A DNA stretch of 64,000 bases, from contig JANYGB010000032.1 of NCBI GenBank assembly GCA_025359445.1, forward strand, positions 1 through 64,000, in the 5' to 3' direction. The translations under genes and the position numbers were made by a program. The DNA is from Sphingomonadaceae bacterium (GTDB lineage: Bacteria > Pseudomonadota > Alphaproteobacteria > Sphingomonadales > Sphingomonadaceae). Below, piece after piece: positions 9,291-19,932 of this stretch (its first letter is position 1; each line of letters opens with the position of its first letter). The notes beneath the pieces were generated by a model. That model was given only the letters and a program-made list of their open reading frames with translations. It did no database searches and was not told the origin of the DNA.

Positions 9291-9367
9291 TGGTAGCGGA
9301 GGAGGGACTCGAACCCCCGACACGCGGATTATGATTCCGCTGCTCTAACCAGCTGAGCTACTCCGCC
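9291..9367 (-). tRNA. tRNA-Met (CAT, elongator type)
   Basis: A 77-nt cloverleaf on the minus strand. Acceptor GGCGGAG pairs with CTCCGCT (first pair G-T), D arm GCTC/GAGC, anticodon stem GCGGA/TCCGC with loop ATCATAA (anticodon CAT), T stem GGGGG/CCCTC, discriminator A and encoded CCA. A CAT anticodon with this body reads as elongator Met. It lacks the unpaired 1-72 and GGG/CCC anticodon stem of initiator tRNA; tRNA-Ile2 is the remaining alternative. The 267 nt between betC and this gene show nothing recognisable. Confidence 0.95.
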
Positions 9368-9433
9368 ATACCAGGCCGCTGCCGAGCCTTAGCTCTGGGC
9401 AGGCGGCGCACATAGGGTGCGCTTTAGGCGTGG

Positions 9434-9967
9434 TCAAGCGTGCTGATGGCCGCGAAATTTCCACACTCCGACCTGCTGCCAGTGCGGACCGAGATAGAGG
9501 TGAAGCCCCAATCCGGTGAAGCGGAATGCGCGCGGTTCAAACGCAGCGCCAAGCTCGGCCTGAAGCGTTTGCGCGACTTTGCGTTCAACCTTGTTCTGGA
9601 CCGTGATGTGGAGCTGTTTGCCGCCGCGATCCTGCGCGGTGAGCATGGTATGAAACCTCTCCGCGATCTCGCTGCGGATCTCCAGCATGGCCAGACTGCG
9701 CAGCGCCAGCGCGGTGCCGCCGCCCAGGTCCATCAACCCGTCGGCTTGCGCGACGGGCGGCGCATATTCACCGGACAACCGAGCCAGTTCGCGCGGCAGT
9801 TCCTCGCGGAGCGACGGCGCGAAAGAATGAAACAGCGTGACGTGCGCCGCCAGGTGATTGCGCTCGGGCGGAAAGTGCGCGCGGCGCAGGGCATTGGCCC
9901 AGGCGAAGATCTCGCCCGGCAATTCGGCGGTAACGATAAACGGGGCATGATAGGGTGCGGTGGCCAT
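9434..9967 (-). CDS. 2'-5' RNA ligase family protein (2H phosphoesterase)
   Basis: 177-aa soluble protein with the two HxTx motifs of the 2H superfamily: H42-V-T-L (RNHLAAHVTLFHSF) and H120-I-T-V (GKQLHITVQNKV), about 78 residues apart as in LigT-like proteins. Members hydrolyse 2',3'-cyclic phosphates or join RNA with 2'-5' bonds; the physiological substrate is unknown. It is divergent from the alkylsulfatase gene 96 nt away and shares no operon, so context does not refine the role. Confidence 0.85.
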   Translation of the reverse strand: MATAPYHAPFIVTAELPGEIFAWANALRRAHFPPERNHLAAHVTLFHSFAPSLREELPRELARLSGEYAPPVAQADGLMDLGGGTALALRSLAMLEIRSEIAERFHTMLTAQDRGGKQLHITVQNKVERKVAQTLQAELGAAFEPRAFRFTGLGLHLYLGPHWQQVGVWKFRGHQHA

Positions 9968-10063
9968 GCCCGTAACGTTAGCCAGTTGAAGCCGGGCCGA
10001 CCAGCCATGAGACTTGCGTCACGGCTCTCCCCGGCGCAACCTGCTGGAGAGGGGGAATGTTTA

Positions 10064-12031
10064 ATGATCACTTCTTTTGCGCGGGCCGGCGTTCTGCCGT
10101 TCTTGCTTTCGGCGACCATGCTCAGCGCCGGGGCTCCATCCGCCGATACTTCGGCCAAGCCAGCCAGTGCGGCTACCATCGCCGCCCAGCAGGCTTTGGC
10201 CAGGACACTGCCCGCCGAAGACGGCCGCGATGCTGATTTCGCCCAGCGCGGCTTCATCGCGACCCGTTCCGACCCGGTGATCAAGAACGCGCAAGGTAAG
10301 CCGGTGTGGAATACTGCTGCTTACCAATGGGTCACCGGCCCCGCCCCGGCCACGGTCAACCCCTCGCTGTGGCGCGAAATAGGCATGCTCAAGGCCAACG
10401 GTCTGTTCAAGGTAACCGATGGGATCTGGCAAGTGCGCGGGTTCGATGTTTCGAATATGACCGTGATCGCGGGCAAGACCGGGTGGATCATCGTCGATCC
10501 TCTCACCAACCGCGAAACCGCCGCTGCCGCGCTCGAACTGGTCAACCAGCAACTCGGCGCGCGCCCGGTGGTCGCGGTGATTTATAGCCACAGCCATGCC
10601 GATCACTTCGGCGGGGTGCGCGGTATCGTCAGCGATGCGGTTGTGGCAGCGGGCAAAGTCTCGATCATCGCTCCGGCCAAATTCCTGGAAGAGACCGCGT
10701 CCGAAAACGTCATGGCGGGCGCGGCGATGGGGCGGCGTGCGAATTACCAGTTCGGTGTCGGGCTCACCCCCGGCGCGCAGGGCCAGATGGGCAGCGGGAT
10801 CGGGATGGGCGTGGCCGGCGGAGAAATCACGCTCATCGCGCCCACCGATACGGTCAGCAAAACTGGTGAAACCCGCACGGTTGATGGCGTGGCGCTCGAA
10901 TTCCAGATGGTCTCGGGCAGCGAAGCACCGAGCGAACTTAACGTATATGTGGTGCCATCGCGCGTGTTCCTTTCCGCCGAAATGTCGACTTGCTCGCTCC
11001 ACAATATTCTCACCCCGCGCGGTGCCAAGGTGCGCGATACCCACGCCTGGGCAGGCTATCTCGATGAAGCGCTCGGGCTTTACGGTGGCCGCTCGGACGT
11101 GGTCATCTCAAGCCATTGTTGGCCGCGCTTTGGCCAAGGCGAAGTCGCCTCAATGCTCGCCAGCCAGCGTGACAATTACCGCTATCTCCATGATCAGACC
11201 GTGCGGCGGATGAACCAGGGCGAGACCATGGTCGAAATTGCCGAAGATGTGGTGCAGCCAGCTGAGCTTTCCGGCCAGTGGTTCAACCACGGCTACTACG
11301 GGACCTACAGCCACAATTCCAAGGCGGTCTATCAGTTCTATCTGGGCTGGTACGACGCTGTTCCGGCAAACCTGAACCCATGGCCGCCAGCCGTGCGCGC
11401 ACGCAAATATGTAGCAGCGATAGGGGGTGCGGGCAAAGTTCTGACGCTCGCGCGCAAGGCGATGGCGGCGGGCGATTATCGCTGGTCGTCGGACCTCTTG
11501 AACCAGCTGGTTTTCGCCGATCCATTGAACCAGGCGGCGCGTGCGCTGCTCGCCGACAGTTATGAGCAGCAGGGTTATCAGGCCGAAAGTGGGATCTGGC
11601 GCAACCAGTTCCTCTCCGCCGCGCGCGATTTGCGGTTCGGTTACAAGCCGGGCGGATCGAGCACGCAGAGCCAGGATATGATCGCCGCAGTACCGACCCA
11701 GCTGCTGATGGATTCGATGGCAACGCGCTACGATCCAGCCAAAATGACCGCGCCGCTGGCGATCAACATTGAATTAACCGACCGCAAAGAGACGATCGGC
11801 GTCGAAGCGGGCAAGGTAGTGCTGCTGGCGCGGGTCGGCTCGCCGACCATCAACCCCGCTGTAACGATAAAAGGCGCGCGCCGGTTGGTACTGGGGTTGT
11901 TGTTCCTCAAACTGCCCCTAGTTCAACTGCAGGCTGCCGGGCTCGTCGTGGAAGGTGACCCGGCTGCAATCACTGCCCTGCAGGCCGCACTCGATCCGAT
12001 CCCGGCTGGCTTCACCATCGCCGAACCTTGA
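10064..12031 (+). CDS. secreted alkylsulfatase (metallo-beta-lactamase fold, BDS1/SdsA1 family)
   Basis: Cleaves primary or secondary alkyl sulfates to alcohol and sulfate. 655 aa with an N-terminal signal peptide (about 1-22). The metallo-beta-lactamase domain has the zinc motif H176-S-H-A-D-H181. The alkylsulfatase-specific segment CSLHNILTPRGAKVRDTHAW follows around the bridging-ligand region, and the C-terminal ~130 residues fit the SCP2-like substrate-binding domain. ATG 10064 follows GAGAGGGGGA and gives the signal peptide; a much longer upstream frame is antisense to the 2H phosphoesterase and is rejected. An aldo/keto reductase starts 12 nt later. Confidence 0.92.
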   Translation: MITSFARAGVLPFLLSATMLSAGAPSADTSAKPASAATIAAQQALARTLPAEDGRDADFAQRGFIATRSDPVIKNAQGKPVWNTAAYQWVTGPAPATVNPSLWREIGMLKANGLFKVTDGIWQVRGFDVSNMTVIAGKTGWIIVDPLTNRETAAAALELVNQQLGARPVVAVIYSHSHADHFGGVRGIVSDAVVAAGKVSIIAPAKFLEETASENVMAGAAMGRRANYQFGVGLTPGAQGQMGSGIGMGVAGGEITLIAPTDTVSKTGETRTVDGVALEFQMVSGSEAPSELNVYVVPSRVFLSAEMSTCSLHNILTPRGAKVRDTHAWAGYLDEALGLYGGRSDVVISSHCWPRFGQGEVASMLASQRDNYRYLHDQTVRRMNQGETMVEIAEDVVQPAELSGQWFNHGYYGTYSHNSKAVYQFYLGWYDAVPANLNPWPPAVRARKYVAAIGGAGKVLTLARKAMAAGDYRWSSDLLNQLVFADPLNQAARALLADSYEQQGYQAESGIWRNQFLSAARDLRFGYKPGGSSTQSQDMIAAVPTQLLMDSMATRYDPAKMTAPLAINIELTDRKETIGVEAGKVVLLARVGSPTINPAVTIKGARRLVLGLLFLKLPLVQLQAAGLVVEGDPAAITALQAALDPIPAGFTIAEP

Positions 12032-12040
12032 AGGACTTGA

Positions 12041-13036
<996 letters not shown>

Positions 13037-13064
13037 GGCGTCGTGCGCAAATTCTGACTTTCAT

Positions 13065-13164
13065 GTCATCCCGGCGAAGGCCGGGACCTGCGCCAAACAA
13101 GAAACAGAGACGCTTCGCGGATTCCTTTTCATAAGTGCTGGGTCCCGGCCTCAGCCGGGATGAC
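13065..13164. repeat. palindromic repeat, CCGGCGAAGGCCGG family, in a convergent gap
   Basis: Two 24-nt arms (13065-13088 and 13141-13164) are inverse copies with 2 mismatches; each arm holds its own CCCGGC/GCCGGG mini-palindrome. The 52-nt loop is unique. It lies between the convergent aldo/keto reductase and mltG genes, where a bidirectional terminator would be useful. A related copy sits at 41814-41914. Confidence 0.85.
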
Positions 13165-13178
13165 GATCCCGTTGATCC

Positions 13179-14156
13179 CTAAAAATCCCCACGGTTCTTG
13201 CGGATCGTGAACCATTTCTGGACGTTGGCGTTGTGCTCGGCAAGCGTACTGGCAAACGCATGCCCGCCGCTGCCGTCGGCGACCATATAGACCGCCTGGG
13301 TCTTGGCCGGATTAAGCACGGCGGCAATCGACAACCGGCCCGGATTCGTGATCGGCCCCTTGGGCAGCCCGAACATCGCATATGTATTGTAATCGTTGAC
13401 CGCGTTGATTTCGGACTGGCGAATGCGCCGCCCCAGCGGTTTTCCCTTGGTGATCGGGTATATGATCGTCGGATCAGCTTGCAGCTGCATGCCGGTGCGG
13501 ATGCGGTTCGAATAAAGCCCGGCGACCATCGGACGTTCGCTTGGCTTGCCGGTTTCCTTTTCAACAATCGAGGCGAGCACAACGGCTTCCTCCGGCGTTT
13601 TCGCCACCGTATCGGGCGAGCGCTTGGCCCATTGTTCGGCCAGCGTACGCTGCATCGCCGCCTGCATCCGCAGCAAAACTGCCTGGCGGCTCTCGCCCTT
13701 TTCGATCTCATAGGTATCGGGCAGCACCGATCCTTCGGGCGGCACTTCGATGCTCCCGGTCAGGCCCGGATTGGCCATCAGCCGGTCATAGACCATGATC
13801 GAAGGCATGCCTTCGGGCACGGTGACAAACCGCCGCAGCACTTCATCGCTGGCAATGATGCCGAGCACGCGCCGCATCGAGGAGTGCGCTGGCAGTTTGA
13901 ATTCGCCCGCCTTGATCGTCGTGCCCATCCCGAACACGCGGGCGCGCAATTTGAACGCTGCGGCCGAACCGATCACGCCTTCTTTTTCGAGTTTGCCTGC
14001 AACGCTTGAAAGGCTCGAGCCATCGGGCACCACGAACTCCGCTTCATGCGCTAGCGGCCCGCTCCACACCCAGCCCGCGCCAAGCCAGCCTAGCGCAGTC
14101 AGCACCAGTGTTGCCGCTGCCATCAGCGGCATGCAGCCCCAGCGCGATCCGAGCAT
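13179..14156 (-). CDS. mltG: endolytic murein transglycosylase
   Basis: Cuts nascent peptidoglycan strands and so sets glycan length; anchored in the inner membrane by one N-terminal segment (about 10-32). 325 aa. A LysM-like region (FVVPDGSSLSSVAGKLEKEGVI) precedes the YceG catalytic domain. The catalytic Glu is E199 in VVLASIVEKETG, followed by GLYSNRIRTGMQLQADPTI and YNTYAMFGLPKGPITNPG, all diagnostic. Start overlaps the fabF stop by one base (TAATG). The fabF-mltG order is common in proteobacteria. Confidence 0.95.
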   Translation of the reverse strand: MLGSRWGCMPLMAAATLVLTALGWLGAGWVWSGPLAHEAEFVVPDGSSLSSVAGKLEKEGVIGSAAAFKLRARVFGMGTTIKAGEFKLPAHSSMRRVLGIIASDEVLRRFVTVPEGMPSIMVYDRLMANPGLTGSIEVPPEGSVLPDTYEIEKGESRQAVLLRMQAAMQRTLAEQWAKRSPDTVAKTPEEAVVLASIVEKETGKPSERPMVAGLYSNRIRTGMQLQADPTIIYPITKGKPLGRRIRQSEINAVNDYNTYAMFGLPKGPITNPGRLSIAAVLNPAKTQAVYMVADGSGGHAFASTLAEHNANVQKWFTIRKNRGDF

Positions 14157-15418
14157 TAGTCTTCCAGCGCTTTGACGATTACCGATGCGTTGGTCCCGCC
14201 AAACCCGAAGCTGTTGTTGAGCGCGGCCCGCACCCGGCGTTTTTTGGCGGTGTGTGGCACCAGATCGACGCCTTCGGTGCCCTCATCAGGGTCATCGAGA
14301 TTAAGCGTCGGCGGCACAATCTGGTCGCGGATTGCGAGGATGCAGAAGATCGTCTCGACCGCGCCTGCGCCGCCGAGCAGATGCCCGATGGCCGACTTGG
14401 TGCTGCTCATGGATGCGCCGCTCAGGTCATCGCCCAGCACGCGCTTGACCGCCGCGAGTTCGATCGTGTCGGCCATGGTCGAGGTGCCGTGCGCGTTGAC
14501 ATAGTCGATATCGCCCGGCTCCATCCCGGCCTTGCGCATTGCCATCCGCATCGACAGTTCAGCGCCTTTGCCTTCAGGGTGCGGGGCGGTGACGTGGTAG
14601 GCATCGCCCGACAGGCCGTAGCCGACCACCTCGGCATAGATCTTCGCGCCGCGCGCCTTGGCGTGTTCGTATTCTTCGAGCACGACCACGCCCGCACCCT
14701 CGCCCATGACGAAGCCATCACGGCCCTTGTCGTAAGGGCGGCTGGCTTGTTCGGGGCGATCGTTGAAGCTGCAATTGAGCGCGCGAGCCTGAGCGAAACC
14801 GGCCACGCCGAGCGGGTTGATCGTGCCTTCCGCCCCGCCCGCGAGCATGATGTCGGCATCGTCGTCCTTGATCATCCGCGCCGCATCACCAATGGAATGC
14901 GCGCCGGTTGAACAAGCGGTAACCACCGCGTGGTTCGGGCCCATCAGGCCGTATTTGATCGAGACTTGGCCCGAAATGAGGTTGATCAGACGGCCATGGA
15001 CGAAGTGTGGGCTAACCCGGCTCGGACCCTTTTCGTGCAGAACGATGGATTCAAGCTCAATACCCGGCAATCCGCCGATCCCCGAACCGATCGAGCAGCC
15101 CGTGCGTATCTTCGTGGCCTCATCCATATCGGTCAGCCCGGCATCTTCGAGCGCTTGGCCAGCGGCATCGATGCCGTAAATGATGAACGGATCCACCTGC
15201 CGCTGGACCTTATGATCGACCCGTTTGCCCGGATCGAAGCCCCACGGGTGATCGGCGGGTTTCACTTCGCAAGCGATCGTGCACTTGTGCCCAGTGGTAT
15301 CGAAGCGCGTGATCGGGCCCGCACCGTTTTTGCCAGCGATCAGGTTAGCCCAGACGGTTTCGACATCGGCCCCCAGCGGGGTGACCAGGCCAAGCCCGGT
15401 AACAACAACACGGCGCAT
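14156..15418 (-). CDS. fabF: beta-ketoacyl-ACP synthase II
   Basis: Condensing enzyme of fatty-acid elongation, using malonyl-ACP. 420 aa, usual length. The Cys-His-His triad is present: C169 in VVTACSTGAHSIGDA, His in YVNAHGTSTMADTIE, and His in STKSAIGHLLGGAG. The N-terminus RRVVVTGLGLVTPLG is canonical. It is downstream of acpP, whose product is its substrate carrier, with a 134-nt spacer containing a hairpin, and is coupled to mltG downstream. Confidence 0.97.
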   Translation of the reverse strand: MRRVVVTGLGLVTPLGADVETVWANLIAGKNGAGPITRFDTTGHKCTIACEVKPADHPWGFDPGKRVDHKVQRQVDPFIIYGIDAAGQALEDAGLTDMDEATKIRTGCSIGSGIGGLPGIELESIVLHEKGPSRVSPHFVHGRLINLISGQVSIKYGLMGPNHAVVTACSTGAHSIGDAARMIKDDDADIMLAGGAEGTINPLGVAGFAQARALNCSFNDRPEQASRPYDKGRDGFVMGEGAGVVVLEEYEHAKARGAKIYAEVVGYGLSGDAYHVTAPHPEGKGAELSMRMAMRKAGMEPGDIDYVNAHGTSTMADTIELAAVKRVLGDDLSGASMSSTKSAIGHLLGGAGAVETIFCILAIRDQIVPPTLNLDDPDEGTEGVDLVPHTAKKRRVRAALNNSFGFGGTNASVIVKALED

Positions 15419-15443
15419 GCTTTTCTCCGCAAACTCAAATGCA

Positions 15444-15475
15444 ACAGGCCCAGCCCGCTATGGGACTGAGCCTGT
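15444..15475. other. imperfect hairpin between acpP and fabF
   Basis: ACAGGC-CAG-CC pairs with GG-CTG-GCCTGT (two single mismatches). It lies after the acpP stop on the coding strand. Placed between a highly expressed carrier gene and its enzyme, it may reduce read-through or stabilise the acpP transcript. No U-tract is present. Confidence 0.35.
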
Positions 15476-15552
15476 CAAAGTCCTGCGCCACCGTCAAACC
15501 GCTTTGCCGTTGCAAGGTGGTGAGACCGCGCGGACTTCTTGCCAAAGGCGGA

Positions 15553-15789
15553 TCAGCCCTTGTGCTCGTTGATGTACTTGATGGCATCCGAAACAGTGCC
15601 GATCTTCTCAGCCGCGTCGTCGGGGATTTCCACGCCGAATTCTTCTTCGAAGGCCATGACCAGCTCAACAATATCAAGCGAATCTGCACCCAGATCGTCG
15701 ATGAAGCTGGCATCCTCAGTGACCTTGTCGGCTTCGACGCCAAGATGTTCGACGACGATTTTCTTAACGCGGTCGGCGGTGTCGCTCAT
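15553..15789 (-). CDS. acpP: acyl carrier protein
   Basis: Small acidic carrier for fatty-acid intermediates, 78 aa. The phosphopantetheine-attachment serine is S37 in [16 protein letters not shown]. The protein is strongly acidic with the expected four-helix pattern ([17 protein letters not shown]). It is upstream of fabF on the same strand. The 112-nt gap before it should hold its promoter, but no convincing -35/-10 pair stands out. Confidence 0.98.
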   Translation of the reverse strand: MSDTADRVKKIVVEHLGVEADKVTEDASFIDDLGADSLDIVELVMAFEEEFGVEIPDDAAEKIGTVSDAIKYINEHKG

Positions 15790-15901
15790 GGCATATCCCT
15801 TCGTGAACGGCAGATTAAATCTGATTGAACATCGCCCTAGAGAACGGCGCGGGCGCTGGCAAGAGGCTGCACCGTATGGACAAACGCGGTGGGTGAAATA
15901 G

Positions 15902-17683
15902 TCACCCCTTCGGCGGTTCCACCACCTTGATGTGCAGTTCGCGCAGTGCCCTGGCTTCGGGCATCGAGGGTGCGCCCATCAGCAGGTCTTCGGCCTTCTG
16001 GTTCATCGGGAACAGCGTGATTTCGCGCAGGTTTTGCACCCCGCACAGCAGCATCACCATGCGGTCGACGCCCGCGGCCATCCCGCCGTGCGGCGGCGCG
16101 CCGTACTGGAACGCGCGGTACATCCCACCAAAGCGGTCCTCGACGTCCTGCTTGGACAGCCCGACCAGTTCAAACGCCTTGACCATCAGATCGGGGTGCT
16201 GATTGCGGATCGAACCCGAAGCGAGCTCATAACCGTTGCAGACCAGATCGTACTGGTAGGCCTTGATCGTCTTGGGGTCCTGCGTCTCGAGCGCCTCAAG
16301 CCCGCCCTGTGGCATCGAGAACGGGTTGTGCGCAAAGTCGAGTGCCTTGGCCTCGTCGTCCCATTCGTAGAACGGGAAGTCGATGATCCAGCAGAATTTG
16401 AACGCCTGCGCATCGATCAGCTCGAGCTGCTCGCCCACGCGGCTGCGCGCGGCACCCGCCAGCTTGGCGGCTTGCTCGGGCTTACCCGCGGCGAAGAACG
16501 CGCCGTCGTCAGGGCCAAGCCCAAGGCTGTCCCACAGCGCCGCCATCCTGTCCTCGCCATGGTTCTTGGCGATCGGGCCGCCGAACACCCCGGCCTTGCG
16601 GGTGGCATAGCCGAGGCCCGCGTGGCCCTCGCTGCGCGCCCATTCGTTCATGTCGTCGAAGAACTTGCGGCTTTTCTCTGCCGTGGCCGGAGCCGGGATC
16701 AGCCGGACCACTCCGCCCGAACCAACGATCTTCTCGAACAGGCCAAAGCCCGATGCGGTGAACTCGCTCGTCACATCGCGCACGATCAGCGGGTTGCGCA
16801 GGTCAGGCTTGTCAGTGCCGTAATCGAGCATCGCCTGATCGAACGGAATGCGCGGGAACTCGCCCGCTTTAGTCACCGACTTGCCCTCGGCGAACTTCTC
16901 GAACACGCCCGCCATCACCGGCTCCATCGTGTCCCAGACTTCTTCCTGCGTCACAAAGCTCATCTCAAGGTCGAGCTGGTAGAACTCGCCCGGCAGGCGG
17001 TCCGCGCGCGGATCTTCATCGCGGAAGCACGGCGCGATCTGGAAATAACGATCGAACCCGGCGACCATCAACAGCTGCTTGTACTGCTGCGGAGCCTGCG
17101 GCAGCGCGAAGAACTTGCCCGGATGGACCCGGCTGGGCACGAGGAAATCGCGCGCACCTTCGGGCGACGACGCGGTCAGGATCGGGGTCGAATATTCGGT
17201 GAAGCCGATGTCTTCCATCTGGCGGCGGGTTTCGCGGATCACCGCGCTGCGTTTGACCAGGTTGGCGTGCAGCGTCTCGCGCCGCAGATCGAGGAAGCGG
17301 TAACGAAGGCGGATGTCTTCCGGATATTCCTGCTCCCCCGCGACCGGCAGCGGCAGCTCCTCGGCGCGGCTGAGCACGGTCGCGCCGCGCGCATAGACCT
17401 CGATTTCGCCAGTCGGGAGGCCTGCGTTGATCGTCGCGCCGCTGCGCGCCTTGACCATTCCGTCGATGGTCACCACGCTTTCGAGCCGCAGCGCATCGAG
17501 CACGGCGAGCGCCGGGCTGTCGCTGTCGGCCACGATCTGCGTCATTCCGTAGTGATCGCGCAGATCGACAAACAGCACCCCGCCGTGGTCGCGCTTGCGG
17601 TGGACCCAGCCCGACAGGCGCACTGTCTCGCCAACATCGTTCGCACGTAGCGCGCCGCAGGTGTGGGAGCGGTAAAGATGCAT
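15902..17683 (-). CDS. aspS: aspartyl-tRNA synthetase (bacterial type)
   Basis: Charges tRNA-Asp, and possibly tRNA-Asn if the strain uses the amidotransferase route. 593 aa. OB-fold anticodon domain at the N-terminus ([23 protein letters not shown]), class II catalytic core with QLDLEMSFV and [10 protein letters not shown] (motif 2), a GAD-type insertion in the middle, and motif 3 [14 protein letters not shown] near the end. ATG 17683 starts [10 protein letters not shown], the usual N-terminus; the longer frame upstream lacks family similarity. Divergent from rnd. Confidence 0.97.
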   Translation of the reverse strand: MHLYRSHTCGALRANDVGETVRLSGWVHRKRDHGGVLFVDLRDHYGMTQIVADSDSPALAVLDALRLESVVTIDGMVKARSGATINAGLPTGEIEVYARGATVLSRAEELPLPVAGEQEYPEDIRLRYRFLDLRRETLHANLVKRSAVIRETRRQMEDIGFTEYSTPILTASSPEGARDFLVPSRVHPGKFFALPQAPQQYKQLLMVAGFDRYFQIAPCFRDEDPRADRLPGEFYQLDLEMSFVTQEEVWDTMEPVMAGVFEKFAEGKSVTKAGEFPRIPFDQAMLDYGTDKPDLRNPLIVRDVTSEFTASGFGLFEKIVGSGGVVRLIPAPATAEKSRKFFDDMNEWARSEGHAGLGYATRKAGVFGGPIAKNHGEDRMAALWDSLGLGPDDGAFFAAGKPEQAAKLAGAARSRVGEQLELIDAQAFKFCWIIDFPFYEWDDEAKALDFAHNPFSMPQGGLEALETQDPKTIKAYQYDLVCNGYELASGSIRNQHPDLMVKAFELVGLSKQDVEDRFGGMYRAFQYGAPPHGGMAAGVDRMVMLLCGVQNLREITLFPMNQKAEDLLMGAPSMPEARALRELHIKVVEPPKG

Positions 17684-17797
17684 CGAAACACTTTCAATTT
17701 GGCCTGCTTTGCGGCAGGGGGAAGGCGCGGCTAACAGGCGATGGCCGCACATTTGTCAAGCCGCGGACCCGCACGGGGCCACATACAGAAAAGAACA

Positions 17798-19033
17798 ATG
17801 AAGATACATCCGCTAATTACCACGTCCGCCGCGCTGGCCGACTTGTGCTCCCGCCTCGCCAAAGCTGATTTCGTGTGCGTCGACACCGAATTCATGCGCG
17901 AGAATACCTTCTGGCCCGAACTGTGCCTGATCCAGATCGCCGACAGCGAGGAAGCCGCAGCGATCGATCCGCTCGCGCGCGATATCGATATGCAGCCGTT
18001 GATGGACCTGCTGGTCAATAACGAGGACGTGCTCAAGATCTTCCATGCCGGCGGACAAGACGTCGAGATTATCTACAACATCACCGGCAAGACCCCGCAC
18101 CCGATCTTCGACACGCAGATCGCGATGATGGCGGTCAGCCAGTCCGAACAGATCGGTTATTCCAATCTGGTCGAATCGTGGCTCGGCACCGTAGTGGACA
18201 AGGGCGCGCGGTTTACCGACTGGTCGCGGCGTCCGTTGACCGAGCGCCAGATCGATTACGCGATCGGCGATGTGACTTATCTCTCGACGATTTTCCCCAA
18301 ACTGCTCAAGCGGCTGATCAAGACCGGGCGCGGGGCGTGGCTCAATATCGAGATGGAAAAGCTCGCCGATCCGGCCAATTACCGCAACGACCCGAACCAG
18401 GCGTGGCTGCGGATCAAAGCCTCGGGGCGCAACCCGGCGATGCTCGGCCGGCTCAAGGCACTGGCGCACTGGCGCGAGCTTGAAGCGCAGGACAAGAACA
18501 TCCCGCGCGGGCGGATTGCGCGCGACGAAACCGTCGCCGATATCGCCAGCCACCCGCCCAAGGTCCAGGCAGATCTCGCCAAGGTGCGCGGGCTCTCCGC
18601 CGGGTGGAAAGACAATGAGATCGGGCGGCGGATGATGGCCGCGCTGGATAATGCCAAGCCGATGACCGACGCTGAACTGCCCCCGCGCACGCCGCGTGGC
18701 GCGCCGCTGGGCAAGGAAGGCGCGCTGGTTGCCGATCTGCTCAAGCTGCTGCTCAAGATCCGGAGCCGCGAGATCGACGTCGCGGCGCGGCTATTGGCGC
18801 GCAGCGAAGACCTTGAGCTACTCGCGGCCGGGGTGCGCGAGCTGCCGTTGCTGCAAGGCTGGCGTTACGAACAGTTCGGTAAGGACGCGCTCGATCTGGT
18901 CGAAGGCAAGATGGCCTTTGCGGTGGTCAACGGCCGGCTGAAGATGACCCATGTCGATGATGCCAAGGTCGCCGAAGATGCCGCCAGCGACGTCGCCCCG
19001 GAGGAAGTGTTGCTCGGCGACGATCCCGAGTGA
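17798..19033 (+). CDS. rnd: ribonuclease D
   Basis: 3'-5' exoribonuclease for tRNA 3'-end and stable-RNA processing. 411 aa. DEDD exonuclease motifs: D29-T-E31 (FVCVDTEFMRE), D88 (IFHAGGQDVEII) and the Exo III segment (IDYAIGDVTYLSTI). An HRDC-like helical domain follows (ALAHWRELEAQDKNIPRGRI). ATG 17798 is preferred to the earlier in-frame ATG 17741 because homology begins at MKIHPLITT. Its TGA overlaps the oxyR GTG (GTGA), so RNase D and the regulator are made together. Confidence 0.95.
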   Translation: MKIHPLITTSAALADLCSRLAKADFVCVDTEFMRENTFWPELCLIQIADSEEAAAIDPLARDIDMQPLMDLLVNNEDVLKIFHAGGQDVEIIYNITGKTPHPIFDTQIAMMAVSQSEQIGYSNLVESWLGTVVDKGARFTDWSRRPLTERQIDYAIGDVTYLSTIFPKLLKRLIKTGRGAWLNIEMEKLADPANYRNDPNQAWLRIKASGRNPAMLGRLKALAHWRELEAQDKNIPRGRIARDETVADIASHPPKVQADLAKVRGLSAGWKDNEIGRRMMAALDNAKPMTDAELPPRTPRGAPLGKEGALVADLLKLLLKIRSREIDVAARLLARSEDLELLAAGVRELPLLQGWRYEQFGKDALDLVEGKMAFAVVNGRLKMTHVDDAKVAEDAASDVAPEEVLLGDDPE

Positions 19034-19926
19034 GCACTTACCTGCCCACGCTCAAGCAGCTCCAATATCTCGTTGCGCTGCATGAATATGGACATTTCGG
19101 GCGCGCGGCGGAGGCGAGCTTTGTCTCGCAATCGACGCTCTCTGCCGGGCTGCGCGATCTGGAGACGCTGCTCGGCGTCGTGCTGGTCGAGCGGACCAAG
19201 CGCGCGGTGCGGTTTACGCCGCTGGGCAATGCGGTAGTCGCCAAGGCGCACCGCTTGCTGCGCGAGGCCGAGGAACTCAGCGACATGGTCCGCACCGCCG
19301 GCCAGCCGCTCTCGGGCGAAGTGCGGATGAGCGTCATCCCCACGATCGCCCCGTTCCTGCTCCCGCGGATGCTGCCCCGGCTGCGGCGCGAGCGTCCCGA
19401 CCTGAAGCTCTTCCTGCGCGAGGAACCCAGCGCAGCGGCGATGGAATCGCTGCATCATGGGCGCAGCGATTGCGTGCTGCTGGCGCTGCCCTTCCCCACC
19501 GGCGAGGTCGAGAAGGAGACGATCGAACTCGACGCGCTGTACGTTGCCTTCCCTAAGGACGATCCGCGCGATCCGCCGCCAGAAATCGATCCGGCCACGA
19601 TCGACGAGAACCGGCTGCTGCTGCTTGAAGACGGGCATTGCCTGAAAGAACACGCGCTGGCCGCCTGTAACCGGCCGGAGTTGCGCGCGAGTGCGACGAT
19701 GATCGGCACCAGCCTGCACACGCTGGTGCAGATGGTCGACAATGGTCTGGGGCTGACGATGCTCCCCGAGATGGCGCTCGACGCGGGGATCCTGAACGGC
19801 ACCAACGTGGTCGCGCGCCCGCTCAAAAGCACCAACGCCAACCGCGAGATCGCGTTGGTCTGGCGCAAGAATAGCCCGCGCGGTGACGAATTCAGGTTGC
19901 TCGCCGAAGAATTGCGGGCAGGTTGA
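19030..19926 (+). CDS. oxyR: LysR-type peroxide sensor OxyR
   Basis: Hydrogen-peroxide-responsive transcription activator. 298 aa. N-terminal winged helix (LKQLQYLVALHEYGHFGRAAEAS) and C-terminal effector domain. The redox pair C204 and C213 (EDGHCLKEHALAACNR) has the nine-residue spacing of E. coli C199/C208, which separates it from other LysR proteins. Start codon is GTG at 19030, overlapping rnd by 4 nt. No katG or ahpC lies nearby, so its targets are elsewhere. Confidence 0.9.
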   Translation: MSTYLPTLKQLQYLVALHEYGHFGRAAEASFVSQSTLSAGLRDLETLLGVVLVERTKRAVRFTPLGNAVVAKAHRLLREAEELSDMVRTAGQPLSGEVRMSVIPTIAPFLLPRMLPRLRRERPDLKLFLREEPSAAAMESLHHGRSDCVLLALPFPTGEVEKETIELDALYVAFPKDDPRDPPPEIDPATIDENRLLLLEDGHCLKEHALAACNRPELRASATMIGTSLHTLVQMVDNGLGLTMLPEMALDAGILNGTNVVARPLKSTNANREIALVWRKNSPRGDEFRLLAEELRAG

Positions 19927-19932
19927 GGCGCG

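Noticed and set aside
9440..10063. Upstream extension of the alkylsulfatase frame
   Set aside because: It is antisense to the 2H phosphoesterase, which has both catalytic motifs; the ATG at 10064 with a strong ribosome site and signal peptide is the real start.
15932..17650. Long plus-strand frame opposite aspS (about 572 codons)
   Set aside because: Shadow of aspS; composition rich in Arg/Ala/Leu without motifs.
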